Source of the DNA: Bacillota bacterium | Lineage (GTDB): Bacteria; Bacillota_A; Clostridia; DSM-8532 | DNA length: 21,087 bases | Reading direction: 5' to 3' | Assembly (NCBI GenBank): GCA_023424865.1 | Contig: JAFADM010000136.1 | Span: forward strand, 1 to 21,087 | In this document: in pieces, positions 12,987 to 21,087 of the stretch | How the letters are laid out: each line of letters begins with the position of its first letter | How positions within the stretch are numbered: the stretch's first letter is position 1 | Notes under the pieces: model-generated | Database searches by the model: none | What the model saw: the letters and a program-made list of their open reading frames with translations, nothing else | Told to the model about the DNA's origin: nothing | Translations under genes and position numbers: made by a program

Positions 12987-14144
12987 TTATAGGAAGTCCC
13001 GTATATAAAATCCCATTGCCATTTTCAGCTTTTCCTCGGGAGTCATTTCACATTGCAGAATTTCTCGTATTTTCTTTATTTTATAATTGACCGTATTACG
13101 GTGCACACCGGTTTTAAGGGCTACCTCCTGCACACTGCCGTCGGAATTAAGGTAACAGCGGAGGGTTTCCAGATAATCGGTGCTGTTCTGACGGTCAAAA
13201 TCCTCCAGCTTACCGAGATTTTCACTGTAAATTTCCTTCAGAGCACCCGTATCCTCTACGGAAACAAAAAGCTTGTATAACCCCAGCTCCTTATAGCTTA
13301 AATAGGCTTTTCCCTGTTTGTGTGCCACATTCATAGCAGCAACGGCTTTACTGTAGCAGTTTTTCAGCTTATCAAGACCATCCTGTACAGGGCTGGAGCC
13401 GCCGTGGATTTTAGCGTCACTCCCCTCCTGCCACCACAAATTAACAATCTCCTCAAAGCATTCCGGTATCCGGCCATCGGCAAAGTCCTGAAAAATGATA
13501 AGGAGGATTTTTTCATAAAAGAAGATGCTGAACCGGGCACCTGTTTTTTCAAATACATACTGTACCCGAAGCTTAAAGGTTCGAAGCTCTTCTTCTGAAA
13601 GGGAGCGTCCTTCGGTATAAAGGCTCATAGCGGCAAGGCAATAAGCCGAATCTGTATGGAAGCCTCTTCTTTCCAGTACAGGCTTATAGGACTCCACACT
13701 TCCCGGCATAAATAAAGCGTTTTTAAAGGCACTGGCCAGGCTCATTTCTATTTCTTCACTGAAAACAATCCGGTGGCAGAAATCATAGGTGATATCCACC
13801 AGGCGAACCTCCCAGGGAACGGTAAAAAGAGGGAATTTTTCCTCCTCGCAAAACTGGATAACCTCTCTGGGCACGTTTTTTATGTACGGTCCAATATTAA
13901 GAACAAGTCCGCTGGCCTTTTGATTGTTCAAATTCTTTACAAACTCCAAAAGCCATTCGGTTCCGATTTGTGCAATACCAGTGGTAAAAATAAGCTCATT
14001 GCCATGAAGAAAGGCTGGTACGGCTCTGTCCTCAACCATGTGAACCCATTTGACCATATTGACAAGACCACCCTGTCCTGCAATTAACTGCATATTGTAG
14101 GTTGACTTAACGCCGCTTAAAAGCTTGCCCAGGGTAAGGGCCAT
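12987..14144 (-). CDS. PucR family transcriptional regulator
   Basis: A 385-residue regulator with the three-part PucR/CdaR layout. The N-terminal PucR domain (about 5-125) contains VKWVHMVEDRAVPAFLHGNELIFTTG. The middle part (about 165-285) is GGDEF-like but lacks catalytic residues. The C-terminal HTH_30 domain (about 325-385) includes TLRCYLNSDGSVQEVALKTGVHRNTVNYKIKKIREIL. Relatives activate genes for purine, amino-acid or amine catabolism. The start is ATG 14144, with AGGAGG six bases before it, and the longer frame runs into the promoter. The aminotransferase gene downstream is its likely target, and the 36-bp repeats are its possible binding sites. The effector is unknown. Confidence 0.9.
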   Translation of the reverse strand: MALTLGKLLSGVKSTYNMQLIAGQGGLVNMVKWVHMVEDRAVPAFLHGNELIFTTGIAQIGTEWLLEFVKNLNNQKASGLVLNIGPYIKNVPREVIQFCEEEKFPLFTVPWEVRLVDITYDFCHRIVFSEEIEMSLASAFKNALFMPGSVESYKPVLERRGFHTDSAYCLAAMSLYTEGRSLSEEELRTFKLRVQYVFEKTGARFSIFFYEKILLIIFQDFADGRIPECFEEIVNLWWQEGSDAKIHGGSSPVQDGLDKLKNCYSKAVAAMNVAHKQGKAYLSYKELGLYKLFVSVEDTGALKEIYSENLGKLEDFDRQNSTDYLETLRCYLNSDGSVQEVALKTGVHRNTVNYKIKKIREILQCEMTPEEKLKMAMGFYIRDFL

Positions 14145-14189
14145 AGTGTACCTCCTGCCGTTTTGCGTATCTCTCCAAATCTTGTGGTA

Positions 14190-14219
14190 ACTATAACACT
14201 TCCCCGATTTATATGTCAA
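14190..14219 (-). promoter_or_regulatory. Sigma-A-type promoter of the pucR-like gene
   Basis: Minus-strand TTGACA (14214-14219), an 18-base spacer and TATAGT (14190-14195). The ATG lies about 45 bases further on. Confidence 0.65.
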
Positions 14220-14269
14220 TTATGCAACATGGTATTGTCTTTACATTTAGCACATCATCTATATAATTT

Positions 14270-14312
14270 CAAAAAAAACGCCTGATTATATGCAAATGAT
14301 ATAATCAGGCGT
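14270..14312 (-). terminator. Strong intrinsic terminator of the alpha/beta hydrolase gene
   Basis: A perfect 14-bp stem, ACGCCTGATTATAT (14278-14291) with its complement at 14299-14312, and a seven-base loop. On the minus strand it is followed directly by a run of seven to eight T. It separates the hydrolase gene from the pucR-like gene. Confidence 0.9.
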
Positions 14313-14323
14313 GTAATACGGTA

Positions 14324-14357
14324 CAATCCTATATGTGCTTTAGCACATATAGGATTG
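14324..14357. other. Perfect 15-bp hairpin between the hydrolase stop and its terminator
   Basis: The arms at 14324-14338 and 14343-14357 are exact complements around a four-base loop (TTTA), core CTATATGTGC. No T-run follows it. It lies 12 bases upstream of the terminator hairpin in the transcript and may protect the mRNA 3' end or be a protein-binding palindrome. Confidence 0.7.
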
Positions 14358-14374
14358 ATTGTATGCTTTAAGAA

Positions 14375-15370
14375 TTAAAGGGCTATCCCTTCAAAAAAGT
14401 CAAATACCTCGTCGAAGGATATCTCATGGCCTCCTTCAAAGACTTCGAACGAAAAACGGTCTTGTACACCGAAGCGTTTATAAATAGCACCAATTTCCTC
14501 AATAGCCTGATTGGTACCTGCCAGAGGAAAAATGTGATCCTTTCTTCCATTGGTAAGAAACAGGGGTTTTGGAAGCGTAAGAGCCATGATTTCAGGGCAT
14601 TCCCCAATATTAAGAAGGCCGGGTATGTAATTGTCTATACAATGATGCATGGCCATGATACTGTGGCGGAAGGTGTTTCCGAAGGACGACACAGCACTTG
14701 CAGACAGTCTTTCTTCCAGCGCACCCAAATAGGAAACCACCTGGCCCCCGCCGGAGATACCGAAGGCCATAGGTTTGGACAGCTTCTTTTCTTCCAGCAT
14801 CCAATCAATGACTTTTATCGCCTCAAAAACACGAAGTCCCGAAAGCGTCATGCCATGAAGCAGAAGCAGGGCCGAATTGGCATAGCAGGCCTGATCGGAG
14901 GGGGGATCGAATTGGTATTTTTTTATGGGTCCGTAACCAACAAATTCAGGCACCGCCACCGTATAACCCCTTTTTACCATTTCCAGGGGAATGGTTTTAT
15001 GATAGGCTTGCTTCAACTCCGGCTCAAAGGATGCCCGGCATCCCTTGTCGTCATGGCCGTGGCAGTACAGTATTGATTTTCCGTTCGGAGCCTCCGGTAT
15101 TAAAAGATAAAGGGGTACTGTTAAGCCGGGAAGCAAATTGGCATCGTAGGCTTCCACAGCATAGCCTTCCTTTTTTTCAGCGGAAACCGCTACAACCTCA
15201 ACCTTGTGCTCAATTTTGCAAAGTCTTTCAACGCCCAGCACTTCGGACAACAGCCCCCGCTTGAGCTCCAACAGGTTATGCAGTTCGTCATCCGAACAGT
15301 TTAGCAGGGTTTTCACCGTTTGAGTTTCCTTGTACAGATACTCAAAAAATTCGTCAGTTCCGTATTTCAT
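14375..15370 (-). CDS. Alpha/beta hydrolase (dienelactone hydrolase / acetyl-esterase-like)
   Basis: A 331-residue cytosolic hydrolase. An N-terminal helical region (1-50) precedes the alpha/beta core. The core has the oxyanion-loop motif YCHGHDDKG (102-110), the nucleophile elbow GISGGG with Ser206, the acid Asp278 in NGRKDHIFP and His315 in FEGGHE, so the catalytic triad is complete. This layout matches the esterase-like branch that includes acetyl xylan esterases and Abhydrolase_7 proteins, and no substrate can be assigned. The ATG at 15370 has a perfect AGGAGG seven bases before it. It is a single-gene unit with a strong terminator, and an inverted repeat in its promoter region suggests specific regulation. 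Confidence 0.85.
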   Translation of the reverse strand: MKYGTDEFFEYLYKETQTVKTLLNCSDDELHNLLELKRGLLSEVLGVERLCKIEHKVEVVAVSAEKKEGYAVEAYDANLLPGLTVPLYLLIPEAPNGKSILYCHGHDDKGCRASFEPELKQAYHKTIPLEMVKRGYTVAVPEFVGYGPIKKYQFDPPSDQACYANSALLLLHGMTLSGLRVFEAIKVIDWMLEEKKLSKPMAFGISGGGQVVSYLGALEERLSASAVSSFGNTFRHSIMAMHHCIDNYIPGLLNIGECPEIMALTLPKPLFLTNGRKDHIFPLAGTNQAIEEIGAIYKRFGVQDRFSFEVFEGGHEISFDEVFDFFEGIAL

Positions 15371-15404
15371 GGCACTTCCTCCTTAACACAGCCCTTATTC
15401 CAGG

Positions 15405-15431
15405 CAGTCGTTATTTTCATTATGACGACTG
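15405..15431. promoter_or_regulatory. Inverted repeat in the hydrolase promoter region
   Basis: CAGTCGT (15405-15411) and ACGACTG (15425-15431) are perfect arms 13 bases apart. On the minus strand they enclose a CATAAT -10-like box, with TTTATT 17 bases further upstream. This is a reasonable operator candidate for the alpha/beta hydrolase gene. Confidence 0.45.
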
Positions 15432-15747
15432 TGAATGAAAAAATAAATATCAAATTTTTTAACTTTATTACGTTTTTTTACTGCCTTTACAAAGCGAAAA
15501 ACCAATGCATACTCCCTAATGAAAAAATCAATACTAAGGGTTGAAGAAACGCTTGCTTCCGTTTTTTATGTAACCCACCCAAAATGCGCCTCTGACGATA
15601 AATATTCAAAGGGTGTATCCCAAGCCTGACAATCTCATGATGGTCTGTAGTACACTAAATTGAAGCGGAGCGGAAGTTAAATTTTTAGCCAATTTAAAAT
15701 ATGAGAATAAAGAAGCCACACTACACTCAAAAGAAAGGAAGCGTCTC
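15432..15747. other. Intergenic region between hydrolase and ferritin-like genes
   Basis: About 316 bases without a credible gene. It should contain the divergent promoters of the two flanking genes. No -35/-10 pair for the ferritin-like gene is convincing (TTAGCC, 17 bases, TAAAGA near 15690-15720 is weak), and no riboswitch or repeat was recognised. Confidence 0.4.
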
Positions 15748-16005
15748 ATGGCAAAAAGTAACGGGAATGAAACATGGAAAAATCAGCCCAATCCGGACAA
15801 AGAAATTGAGTTAACCACTTATGATCGCCTTTTAAGAGCATGGGAAAATTCCATGGAGCTTGTCAGGGATTATGAGATGTACTCCAAGCGCATTGAAGAT
15901 GACGAAGAGGTTAAAGGCCTTTTTAAACAGTTTGCAGAGGATGAAGGCCTTCATGCCGCGGCATTGAAGGAAAAGCTTTTAACCATGAAGCACTATAAAA
16001 TGTAG
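15748..16005 (+). CDS. Very small ferritin-like / rubrerythrin-like protein
   Basis: An 85-residue, highly charged and probably helical protein. From residue 22 onward it forms one helical hairpin with the ferritin-like pattern: WENSMELVRDYEMYSKRIED, with Glu43 as candidate ligand, then LFKQFAEDEGLHAAALKEKLL, with the E-x-x-H pair Glu66 and His69. Full ferritin-like domains have two such hairpins, so this is half a domain and may dimerise to build a di-iron site, or may simply be a structural or spore-related protein. The ATG at 15748 has GAAAGGAA seven bases before it. It is convergent with hutU and is followed by hairpins. The assignment is by pattern only. Confidence 0.65.
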   Translation: MAKSNGNETWKNQPNPDKEIELTTYDRLLRAWENSMELVRDYEMYSKRIEDDEEVKGLFKQFAEDEGLHAAALKEKLLTMKHYKM

Positions 16006-16055
16006 CTCGAAATGTAATGGAAATCAAAAGCTCCGGGGCATCCAACCCCTCACTC

Positions 16056-16132
16056 TAGCCAGATTTGCTTTTTGCAAATGGCTATCAATCAGCAATCAGG
16101 TCTATGCCATAACCGGCATAGACCTCATTGCT
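16056..16132. terminator. Hairpin pair between the convergent ferritin-like gene and hutU
   Basis: Hairpin one has TAGCCA plus TTTGC (16056-16068) pairing with 16074-16084 around a T5 loop, with a two-base bulge. Hairpin two is an 18-bp stem with one C-C mismatch, 16091-16108 with 16115-16132, whose core AGGTCTATGCC is perfectly paired. No long T-run follows on either strand. The position suggests a bidirectional terminator. Confidence 0.55.
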
Positions 16133-16149
16133 TTCCGGGAAAAAGACTA

Positions 16150-18213
16150 CTAGACAAACTCCCCCAGCCAATTCTTAAGCTTTTCCTCCTCCGCTCTGAA
16201 AGGCAGGGTAATGTGGGCCAGATCCCCGTTTTCCCTGTTAAAGCGGATGCAGGTTTCCATAGCATTGTCATTTCGCGCCCAGCTCCGGCGGGAAACCCCC
16301 ACCATGGTATCCCAGGGCATCGCCATGGAAAGAATGGTGTCTACACGTTCGCTTCCGTCCAAAACCATACCGAAGCCGCCGTTAACCGACTTCCCTATTC
16401 CTACGCCTCCGCCGTTATGGAGAGCGATGAGGCTCATTCCCCGGGCGGCGTTGCCTGCATAGCACTGAACCGCCATATCGGCCATAATATTGGAGCCGTC
16501 CTTAATATTGGAGGTTTCCCGAAAGGGAGAATCCGTTCCTCCCGTATCATGGTGATCCCTCCCAAGCATAACCGGGCCGATTTCACCCTTTCTCACCATT
16601 TCATTAAATTTAAGTGCGATTTTCGTCCGGCCCATGGCATCCTGATAAAGGATACGTGCCTGGGTTCCCACCACCAGCCTGTTTTTCCGGGCATCCCGGA
16701 CCCAAATGTAATTATCCCTGTCCTGATACCTTCTGTCAGGATCAATGGCTTCCATGGCCGCCCTGTCGGTAGCTTCCAAATCCTCGGTTTTTCCGCTTAG
16801 GCACACCCAGCGGAAGGGGCCGTAGCCATAGTCAAAAAGCTGTGGTCCCAGAATATCCTCCACATAGCTCGGAAAAACAAACCCGTCCTTATCGTCCCTG
16901 CCGTTTTTTAAGATGGAGGATTCTCCGGCATCGTACACAGCCTTCATAAAGCTGTTGCCATAGTCAAAAAAGTAGGTGCCTCTTTCATGAAGGCTTACGA
17001 TGAGCCGGTAATGCCGGATAAGGGTTTCATTGACAAGGCGTGTAAAGCTCTTACGGTTCTCCTTAAGCATCCGTGTTCGCTCTTTAAAGGAAAGACCCTG
17101 GGGGCAGTAGCCGCCATCATAGGGAGCATGGCAGGAGGTTTGATCGGAAAGCAGATCCACATGAATCTTTTTGTCCAGTAGATACTCTAAAAGATCAACA
17201 ATATTGCCCTCGTAAGCAATGGCACAGGGCGTCTTTTCTTCGATTTTTTCAAGGGCAAGCAGCATGGCTTCCTCCGTTGTCCTGGCCCAGGCGCTCACCC
17301 AGCCCTGCTCATAGCGGGTGCGTATCCGGGAAGGATCCACCTCTGCGATAAGCGCCACTGCTCCGGCAATTTCAGCCGCCTTTCCCTGTGCTCCGCTCAT
17401 CCCTCCCAGACCTGCGGAAACAAAGAGACGGCCTGTTAAATCCCCGTGATGAGGAATTCCCAGCTTAAGCCGCCCGGCATTGAGAAGGGTATTGTACGTG
17501 CCGTGAACAATTCCCTGAGGTCCGATGTACATCCATCCACCGGCCGTCATTTGACCATAGTTGGCAACACCCAGTGCAGCGGCTCTGGCGAACTCGTCGG
17601 GCTTGTCATACTGGCCAATCATAAGCCCGTTTGTGATAATCACTCGTGGACTGGTTTTATGGGACTTAAAAAGCCCCGCAGGATGCCCGGACTCAATGAC
17701 CAGCGTCTGTTCATCAGTGAGCTCCTCAAGATACTTCACAATAAGCCGGTATTGCATCCAATTCTGGCATACCTGCCCGTTTTCTCCATAAGTGACTAAT
17801 TCGTAAGGATAAAGCGCAACGTCAAAATCCAGATTGTTATCAATCATTACCTGAAAGGCTTTTCCTTCAAGGCACCGGCCCGTATACTCATGAATGGACT
17901 TACCGTAAAGCCTTCCTTCCGGCCTGAATCGGTAACCGTAAATACGTCCGTGGTCCAACAGCTCCTGTGCGAATTCCTTTGCCATGGCTTCATGATGCTG
18001 TTCCGGTATATAGCGAAGGGCGTTTTTCACAGCCAAAAGCCGATCCTCCGGTGAAAGCACGGCTTCTCTTCTTGGTGCCCTTCGAATTCCTTCCTTGAAT
18101 TCGGGATAAGAAGGGAGCTCTTCATCCAGCTTTATCATCATGGCCTGCCCCACCGATTCGTTGGTTAAAGGCTTTCGTCCTCCTTCATTTACAGTATTTC
18201 CCCCAACTTTCAT
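16150..18213 (-). CDS. hutU: Urocanate hydratase (long form)
   Basis: A 687-residue enzyme for the second step of histidine degradation, urocanate to 4-imidazolone-5-propionate, using tightly bound NAD+. Recognisable blocks include SGHPAGLFKSH (175-185), GGWMYIGPQGIVHGTY (225-240), the dinucleotide-binding SAGLGGMSGAQGKAA (266-280), LLSDQTSCHAPYDGGYCPQG and the C-terminal GPVMLGRDHHDTGGTDSP and LHNGGGVGIGKS. Classical HutU of Pseudomonas or Bacillus is about 550-560 residues. This longer version, extended at the N-terminus and internally, is the type found in several anaerobic lineages. The ATG at 18213 has AAGGAG seven bases before it. It is the last hut gene of the group, 40 bases after hutH. 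Confidence 0.95.
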   Translation of the reverse strand: MKVGGNTVNEGGRKPLTNESVGQAMMIKLDEELPSYPEFKEGIRRAPRREAVLSPEDRLLAVKNALRYIPEQHHEAMAKEFAQELLDHGRIYGYRFRPEGRLYGKSIHEYTGRCLEGKAFQVMIDNNLDFDVALYPYELVTYGENGQVCQNWMQYRLIVKYLEELTDEQTLVIESGHPAGLFKSHKTSPRVIITNGLMIGQYDKPDEFARAAALGVANYGQMTAGGWMYIGPQGIVHGTYNTLLNAGRLKLGIPHHGDLTGRLFVSAGLGGMSGAQGKAAEIAGAVALIAEVDPSRIRTRYEQGWVSAWARTTEEAMLLALEKIEEKTPCAIAYEGNIVDLLEYLLDKKIHVDLLSDQTSCHAPYDGGYCPQGLSFKERTRMLKENRKSFTRLVNETLIRHYRLIVSLHERGTYFFDYGNSFMKAVYDAGESSILKNGRDDKDGFVFPSYVEDILGPQLFDYGYGPFRWVCLSGKTEDLEATDRAAMEAIDPDRRYQDRDNYIWVRDARKNRLVVGTQARILYQDAMGRTKIALKFNEMVRKGEIGPVMLGRDHHDTGGTDSPFRETSNIKDGSNIMADMAVQCYAGNAARGMSLIALHNGGGVGIGKSVNGGFGMVLDGSERVDTILSMAMPWDTMVGVSRRSWARNDNAMETCIRFNRENGDLAHITLPFRAEEEKLKNWLGEFV

Positions 18214-18253
18214 TTTCCTGCTCCTTTCATAACCTGATAATTGACCTCTTTAA

Positions 18254-19801
18254 TTATTCAAAAGCCTCTATAAGCTTCGCAGCAAGGCTTTGTATTTCTC
18301 CGCTTCGCACAAGACGATTTATGGCTTCTATATCCAGACGTATTTCCCTGTCCTCTTCAAGAAAGGGAACCTGACGTCTTACCACCTGTCTTACCGCCTC
18401 CACTGAGTCAGAGGGCTTTCGGCCTCTTAAATCCAGCCCCTGAACCGCCGCCATCAGCTCGAAGGCCAGGACGGACAGGGTATTGTCCACTATGGCCACC
18501 GCTTTTCTGGCTGCGGTGGTGCCCATGCTCACATGATCCTCCTGATTGGCGGAGCTGGGAATGGAATCCACCGATGCGGGATGGGCAAGCACCTTGTTTT
18601 CGCTTACCAGTGATGCGGCACTGTACTGGCAGATCATATAGCCCGAATGAAGCCCCCCAAATTTAGTTAAGAAAGGCTGAAGACCGTTGTTTAAGGTTGG
18701 GTTTACAAGCCTTTCAAGACGTCTTTCAGAGATGGAGGCAAGCTCTGCGGCAGCTATTCCCAGAAAATCGAAGGCCAGTGCCATAGGCTCACCATGAAAA
18801 TTGCCGCCCGAGATAACCGTACCGTCCTCTTTAAAGACAATAGGATTGTCGGTGACAGAATTAAGCTCTATTTCGAGAACCCGGCGCACATGATCCAAAG
18901 TATCCCGGACAGCACCATGAACCTGGGGCATACAGCGAAGGGCATAGGCATCCTGGACCCTGTCGTTCTGGCAGGACTCCAAATTCTCGCTGCCTTCGGT
19001 AAGAAGGCGAATGTTTTTTGCACTGAGGCATTGGCCCCGGTGTGGGCGCACGGCATGTACCCTTTCATCAAAGGCCGTTTTAAGGCCGGTTAAGGCCTCC
19101 AGGGAAACCGCCCCGTTAATATCGGCAAGCCTGGCTGCCGAAAGAGCGTCATAAAAGGCCAGAACCCCGTGGGCTGTCATCATTTGTGTTCCGTTAATGA
19201 GAGCCAGCCCTTCCTTGGCACAGAGAACCATTGGCTCCAAGCCGGCATCCGCCATGGCCTTTCCGCCCTCCATGCGCCTGCCTTCATATCTGGCTTCACC
19301 CAAGCCAATAAGGGGCAGAGCCATATGGGACAGGGGCGCCAAATCACCGCTGGCACCAAGGGAGCCCTTTTCCGGTACAATGGGATGAACTCCCTTGTTA
19401 ATCATGGCAACCAGGGTTTCCACCACCTTCGGACGGATTCCTGAATATCCCACACAAAGGGCATTGGCACGAAGGAGCATGAGGGCACGAACGGTTTCGT
19501 CGCTTACGGGGGCTCCCGTACCGCAGCAATGGCTTAGGATAAGGTTTTTTTGAAGCTGGCGGATGGAAAGCGAATCAACCGTAATCTTACTGAATTCACC
19601 AAATCCCGTATTTATTCCGTAAACCGTTTTTTCTTCCCGGACGATTTCCTCTACTGCTTCCCGGGATTCCTGCATCCTTTCCAGAGCCTCCGGGTCTATG
19701 GCCACAGCAGCTCCAAACCGGGCCACCCCAATTACTTTTTCAACGGTAAGATCCCCTCCGGTTAAAACCACTTCTTTAATTAACTCCGGCCGGACTATCA
19801 T
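18254..19801 (-). CDS. hutH: Histidine ammonia-lyase
   Basis: A 515-residue enzyme that removes ammonia from L-histidine to give urocanate, the first step of histidine degradation. The self-forming MIO cofactor comes from Ala150-Ser151-Gly152 in KGSLGASGDLAPLSHMALPL, the family signature. Tyr61 in YGINTGFG is the catalytic loop tyrosine, and NGTQMMTAHG, SVTDNPIVF, GGNFHGEPMALAFD and SSANQEDHVSMG are further conserved blocks. The length matches the usual 500-515 residues. The ATG at 19801 is preceded by GAGGTGAT. It lies between hutI (96 bases upstream) and hutU (40 bases downstream) on the same strand, and no terminator is seen between them, so the three form an operon. Confidence 0.97.
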   Translation of the reverse strand: MIVRPELIKEVVLTGGDLTVEKVIGVARFGAAVAIDPEALERMQESREAVEEIVREEKTVYGINTGFGEFSKITVDSLSIRQLQKNLILSHCCGTGAPVSDETVRALMLLRANALCVGYSGIRPKVVETLVAMINKGVHPIVPEKGSLGASGDLAPLSHMALPLIGLGEARYEGRRMEGGKAMADAGLEPMVLCAKEGLALINGTQMMTAHGVLAFYDALSAARLADINGAVSLEALTGLKTAFDERVHAVRPHRGQCLSAKNIRLLTEGSENLESCQNDRVQDAYALRCMPQVHGAVRDTLDHVRRVLEIELNSVTDNPIVFKEDGTVISGGNFHGEPMALAFDFLGIAAAELASISERRLERLVNPTLNNGLQPFLTKFGGLHSGYMICQYSAASLVSENKVLAHPASVDSIPSSANQEDHVSMGTTAARKAVAIVDNTLSVLAFELMAAVQGLDLRGRKPSDSVEAVRQVVRRQVPFLEEDREIRLDIEAINRLVRSGEIQSLAAKLIEAFE

Positions 19802-19897
19802 ATTATCACCTCAAACAGTAATTACTGTTATTTTTTGATAGGAAATGACTTAAAATATTCTGATACGACATCATGCGTGCATAACATCCTTACATCC

Positions 19898-21087
19898 TTA
19901 TATCATCCTGTTATTCCATATCAATTTACCTTCTTTTACTACTTTTTCAATTATATTCATTCCGGTATGGTAAGCAAGAAAGCGGTAATCCGGATATTCA
20001 AGTAAAATAAGATCTCCCTGCTTCCCCACCTCCAGGCTCCCAAGCCTGTCAGCACGTCCCAAGGCAGCCGCACCGTTAAGGGTTAAGGCGGTAATAGCCT
20101 CCTCAATGGTCAGCTTCATGGCTATAACTGAAAGAGCAATAACAAGGGAAGTGGAATGTGAAAAGCAACTGCCGGGATTGTAGTCTGTCGCCAAGGCAAC
20201 GGCACATCCCGAATCAATCATTTCCCTTCCGGGAGCCAGGTCATGATTCAGGCAAAAGGCTGTTAAAGGAAGCAGGGTAGCCACGGTTTGACTTTGGGCA
20301 AGCTGCCTTATTCCTTCTTTAGAAACGGAAAGCAAATGATCCGCCGATAGGGCACCTAAACGGGCGGCAAGCTCCCCTCCTCCCAAAGAGTGAATTTCAT
20401 CGGCATGGATTTTAAGCTTAAAGCCCATATCTCCAGCTTTTTTAAGTAGAGCCTCCGATTCGGCAAGAGTAAACACACCTTCCTCACAGAACACATCCGC
20501 AAATTCCGCCAGCCCCTTTTCCTTCACAACGGGAAGGACCTCTTCCATCATATAGGCCACATAAGCCCGGGCATTGTTCCGGTATTGGGGCGGCACGGCA
20601 TGGGCCCCCAAATAGGTTGAAACCACTTCTACTGGATGAGTTTCATTAAGGCTTTTCATGACCTCCAGCTGCTTTATCTCCGTCACGAGGTCCAGCCCAT
20701 AGCCGCTTTTTCCCTCCACAGTGGTAACACCCTGAGCAGCCATGGCATTAAGGCGTTTCATACCCAATTCCAAAAGGCTCTCGAAGGAAGCCTCCCTGGT
20801 GCTCTTAACCGTGTTCTGAATACCTCCGCCCTGCTCCAGTATGGTCAAATAGCTTGTGCCCTGCAAACGGCTTATAAACTCTCCAGGGCGGTAGCCGCCA
20901 AAAACCAGATGGGTGTGGGAATCCACAAAACCGGGCAGGACAGCTTTCCCCGAAGCGTCAATGACTTCATCCACTTCACCGGGCCGGCCGTATTGGCAAA
21001 GGAGTTCTTCTGTAGAGCCGATGGCTTTTATAATCCCATCTTCCATGTAAATTCCGCCATTCTCCAGAATGGCAAGGCGATTCATTT
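19898..21087 (-). CDS. hutI: Imidazolonepropionase, N-terminus cut by window end
   Basis: The last 395 or so residues of the enzyme that opens imidazolone propionate to N-formiminoglutamate, the third step of histidine degradation. It belongs to the metal-dependent amidohydrolase superfamily: SHTHLVFGG holds the first two metal-binding histidines (57 and 59 of this piece), KIHADEIHSLGG the His227/Glu230 pair, SADHLL another His, and ATDYNPGS the catalytic Asp301. The ATG at 21085 is almost certainly internal. Compared with Bacillus HutI, about 25-30 residues should precede it beyond the window. It is the first hut gene visible, and further genes, for example for formiminoglutamate breakdown, may lie outside the window. 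Confidence 0.95.
   Translation of the reverse strand, partial: MNRLAILENGGIYMEDGIIKAIGSTEELLCQYGRPGEVDEVIDASGKAVLPGFVDSHTHLVFGGYRPGEFISRLQGTSYLTILEQGGGIQNTVKSTREASFESLLELGMKRLNAMAAQGVTTVEGKSGYGLDLVTEIKQLEVMKSLNETHPVEVVSTYLGAHAVPPQYRNNARAYVAYMMEEVLPVVKEKGLAEFADVFCEEGVFTLAESEALLKKAGDMGFKLKIHADEIHSLGGGELAARLGALSADHLLSVSKEGIRQLAQSQTVATLLPLTAFCLNHDLAPGREMIDSGCAVALATDYNPGSCFSHSTSLVIALSVIAMKLTIEEAITALTLNGAAALGRADRLGSLEVGKQGDLILLEYPDYRFLAYHTGMNIIEKVVKEGKLIWNNRMI

Overview
The window looks like chromosomal DNA from an anaerobic member of the Bacillota (class Clostridia). The evidence is moderate-to-low GC by eye, strong AGGAGG-type ribosome binding sites, occasional TTG/GTG starts, a MurE with the meso-diaminopimelate DNPR motif, an aldo/keto reductase carrying two [4Fe-4S] motifs, a VanZ-family protein and the long (687-residue) form of urocanate hydratase. 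No tRNA, rRNA, CRISPR array, insertion sequence or prophage gene was seen. The genus cannot be named from this sequence alone.

Layout. 1-1031 (+): the 3' end of an ABC ATPase gene and its ABC-2 permease. 1055-2080 (-): ferredoxin-type aldo/keto reductase. 2342-2995 (+): C39-like cysteine peptidase homologue. 3028-4789 (-): a VanZ protein whose mRNA leader is made of six 18-bp tandem repeats, preceded by a membrane protein with an Lcl_C/DUF1566-like domain. 5060-5266 (+): small XRE regulator with a clear promoter and overlapping palindrome. 5303-6763 (-) and 6920-7789 (+): divergent murE and an AraC regulator. 7906-8847 (+): tocopherol-cyclase-family protein. 8922-9491 (-): CDP-alcohol phosphatidyltransferase. 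9707-10276 (+): histidine phosphatase. 10273-11014 (-): ybaN-ygbA pair behind a promoter with a 14-bp palindrome at its start site. 11047-11476: repeat-rich, hairpin-rich intergenic DNA. 11477-14144 (-): pucR-type regulator and class III aminotransferase separated by three 36-bp direct repeats. 14375-15370 (-): alpha/beta hydrolase ended by a strong terminator. 15748-16005 (+): tiny ferritin-like protein. 16150-21087 (-): histidine-utilisation genes hutI-hutH-hutU, with hutI cut by the window edge.

How the genes work together. HutH (histidine to urocanate), HutU (urocanate to imidazolonepropionate) and HutI (imidazolonepropionate to formiminoglutamate) are the first three steps of histidine degradation, transcribed hutI to hutH to hutU. 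The PucR regulator and the aminotransferase probably form an amine or amino-acid catabolic module, with the 36-bp repeats as candidate activator sites. The remaining genes are mostly single transcription units for envelope, lipid or stress functions.

No large novel system is obvious. The most interesting material is non-coding or contextual: two tandem-repeat arrays in gene leaders, the structured spacer at 11047-11476, the palindrome controlling ybaN-ygbA, and a tocopherol-cyclase-like protein in an apparent anaerobe.
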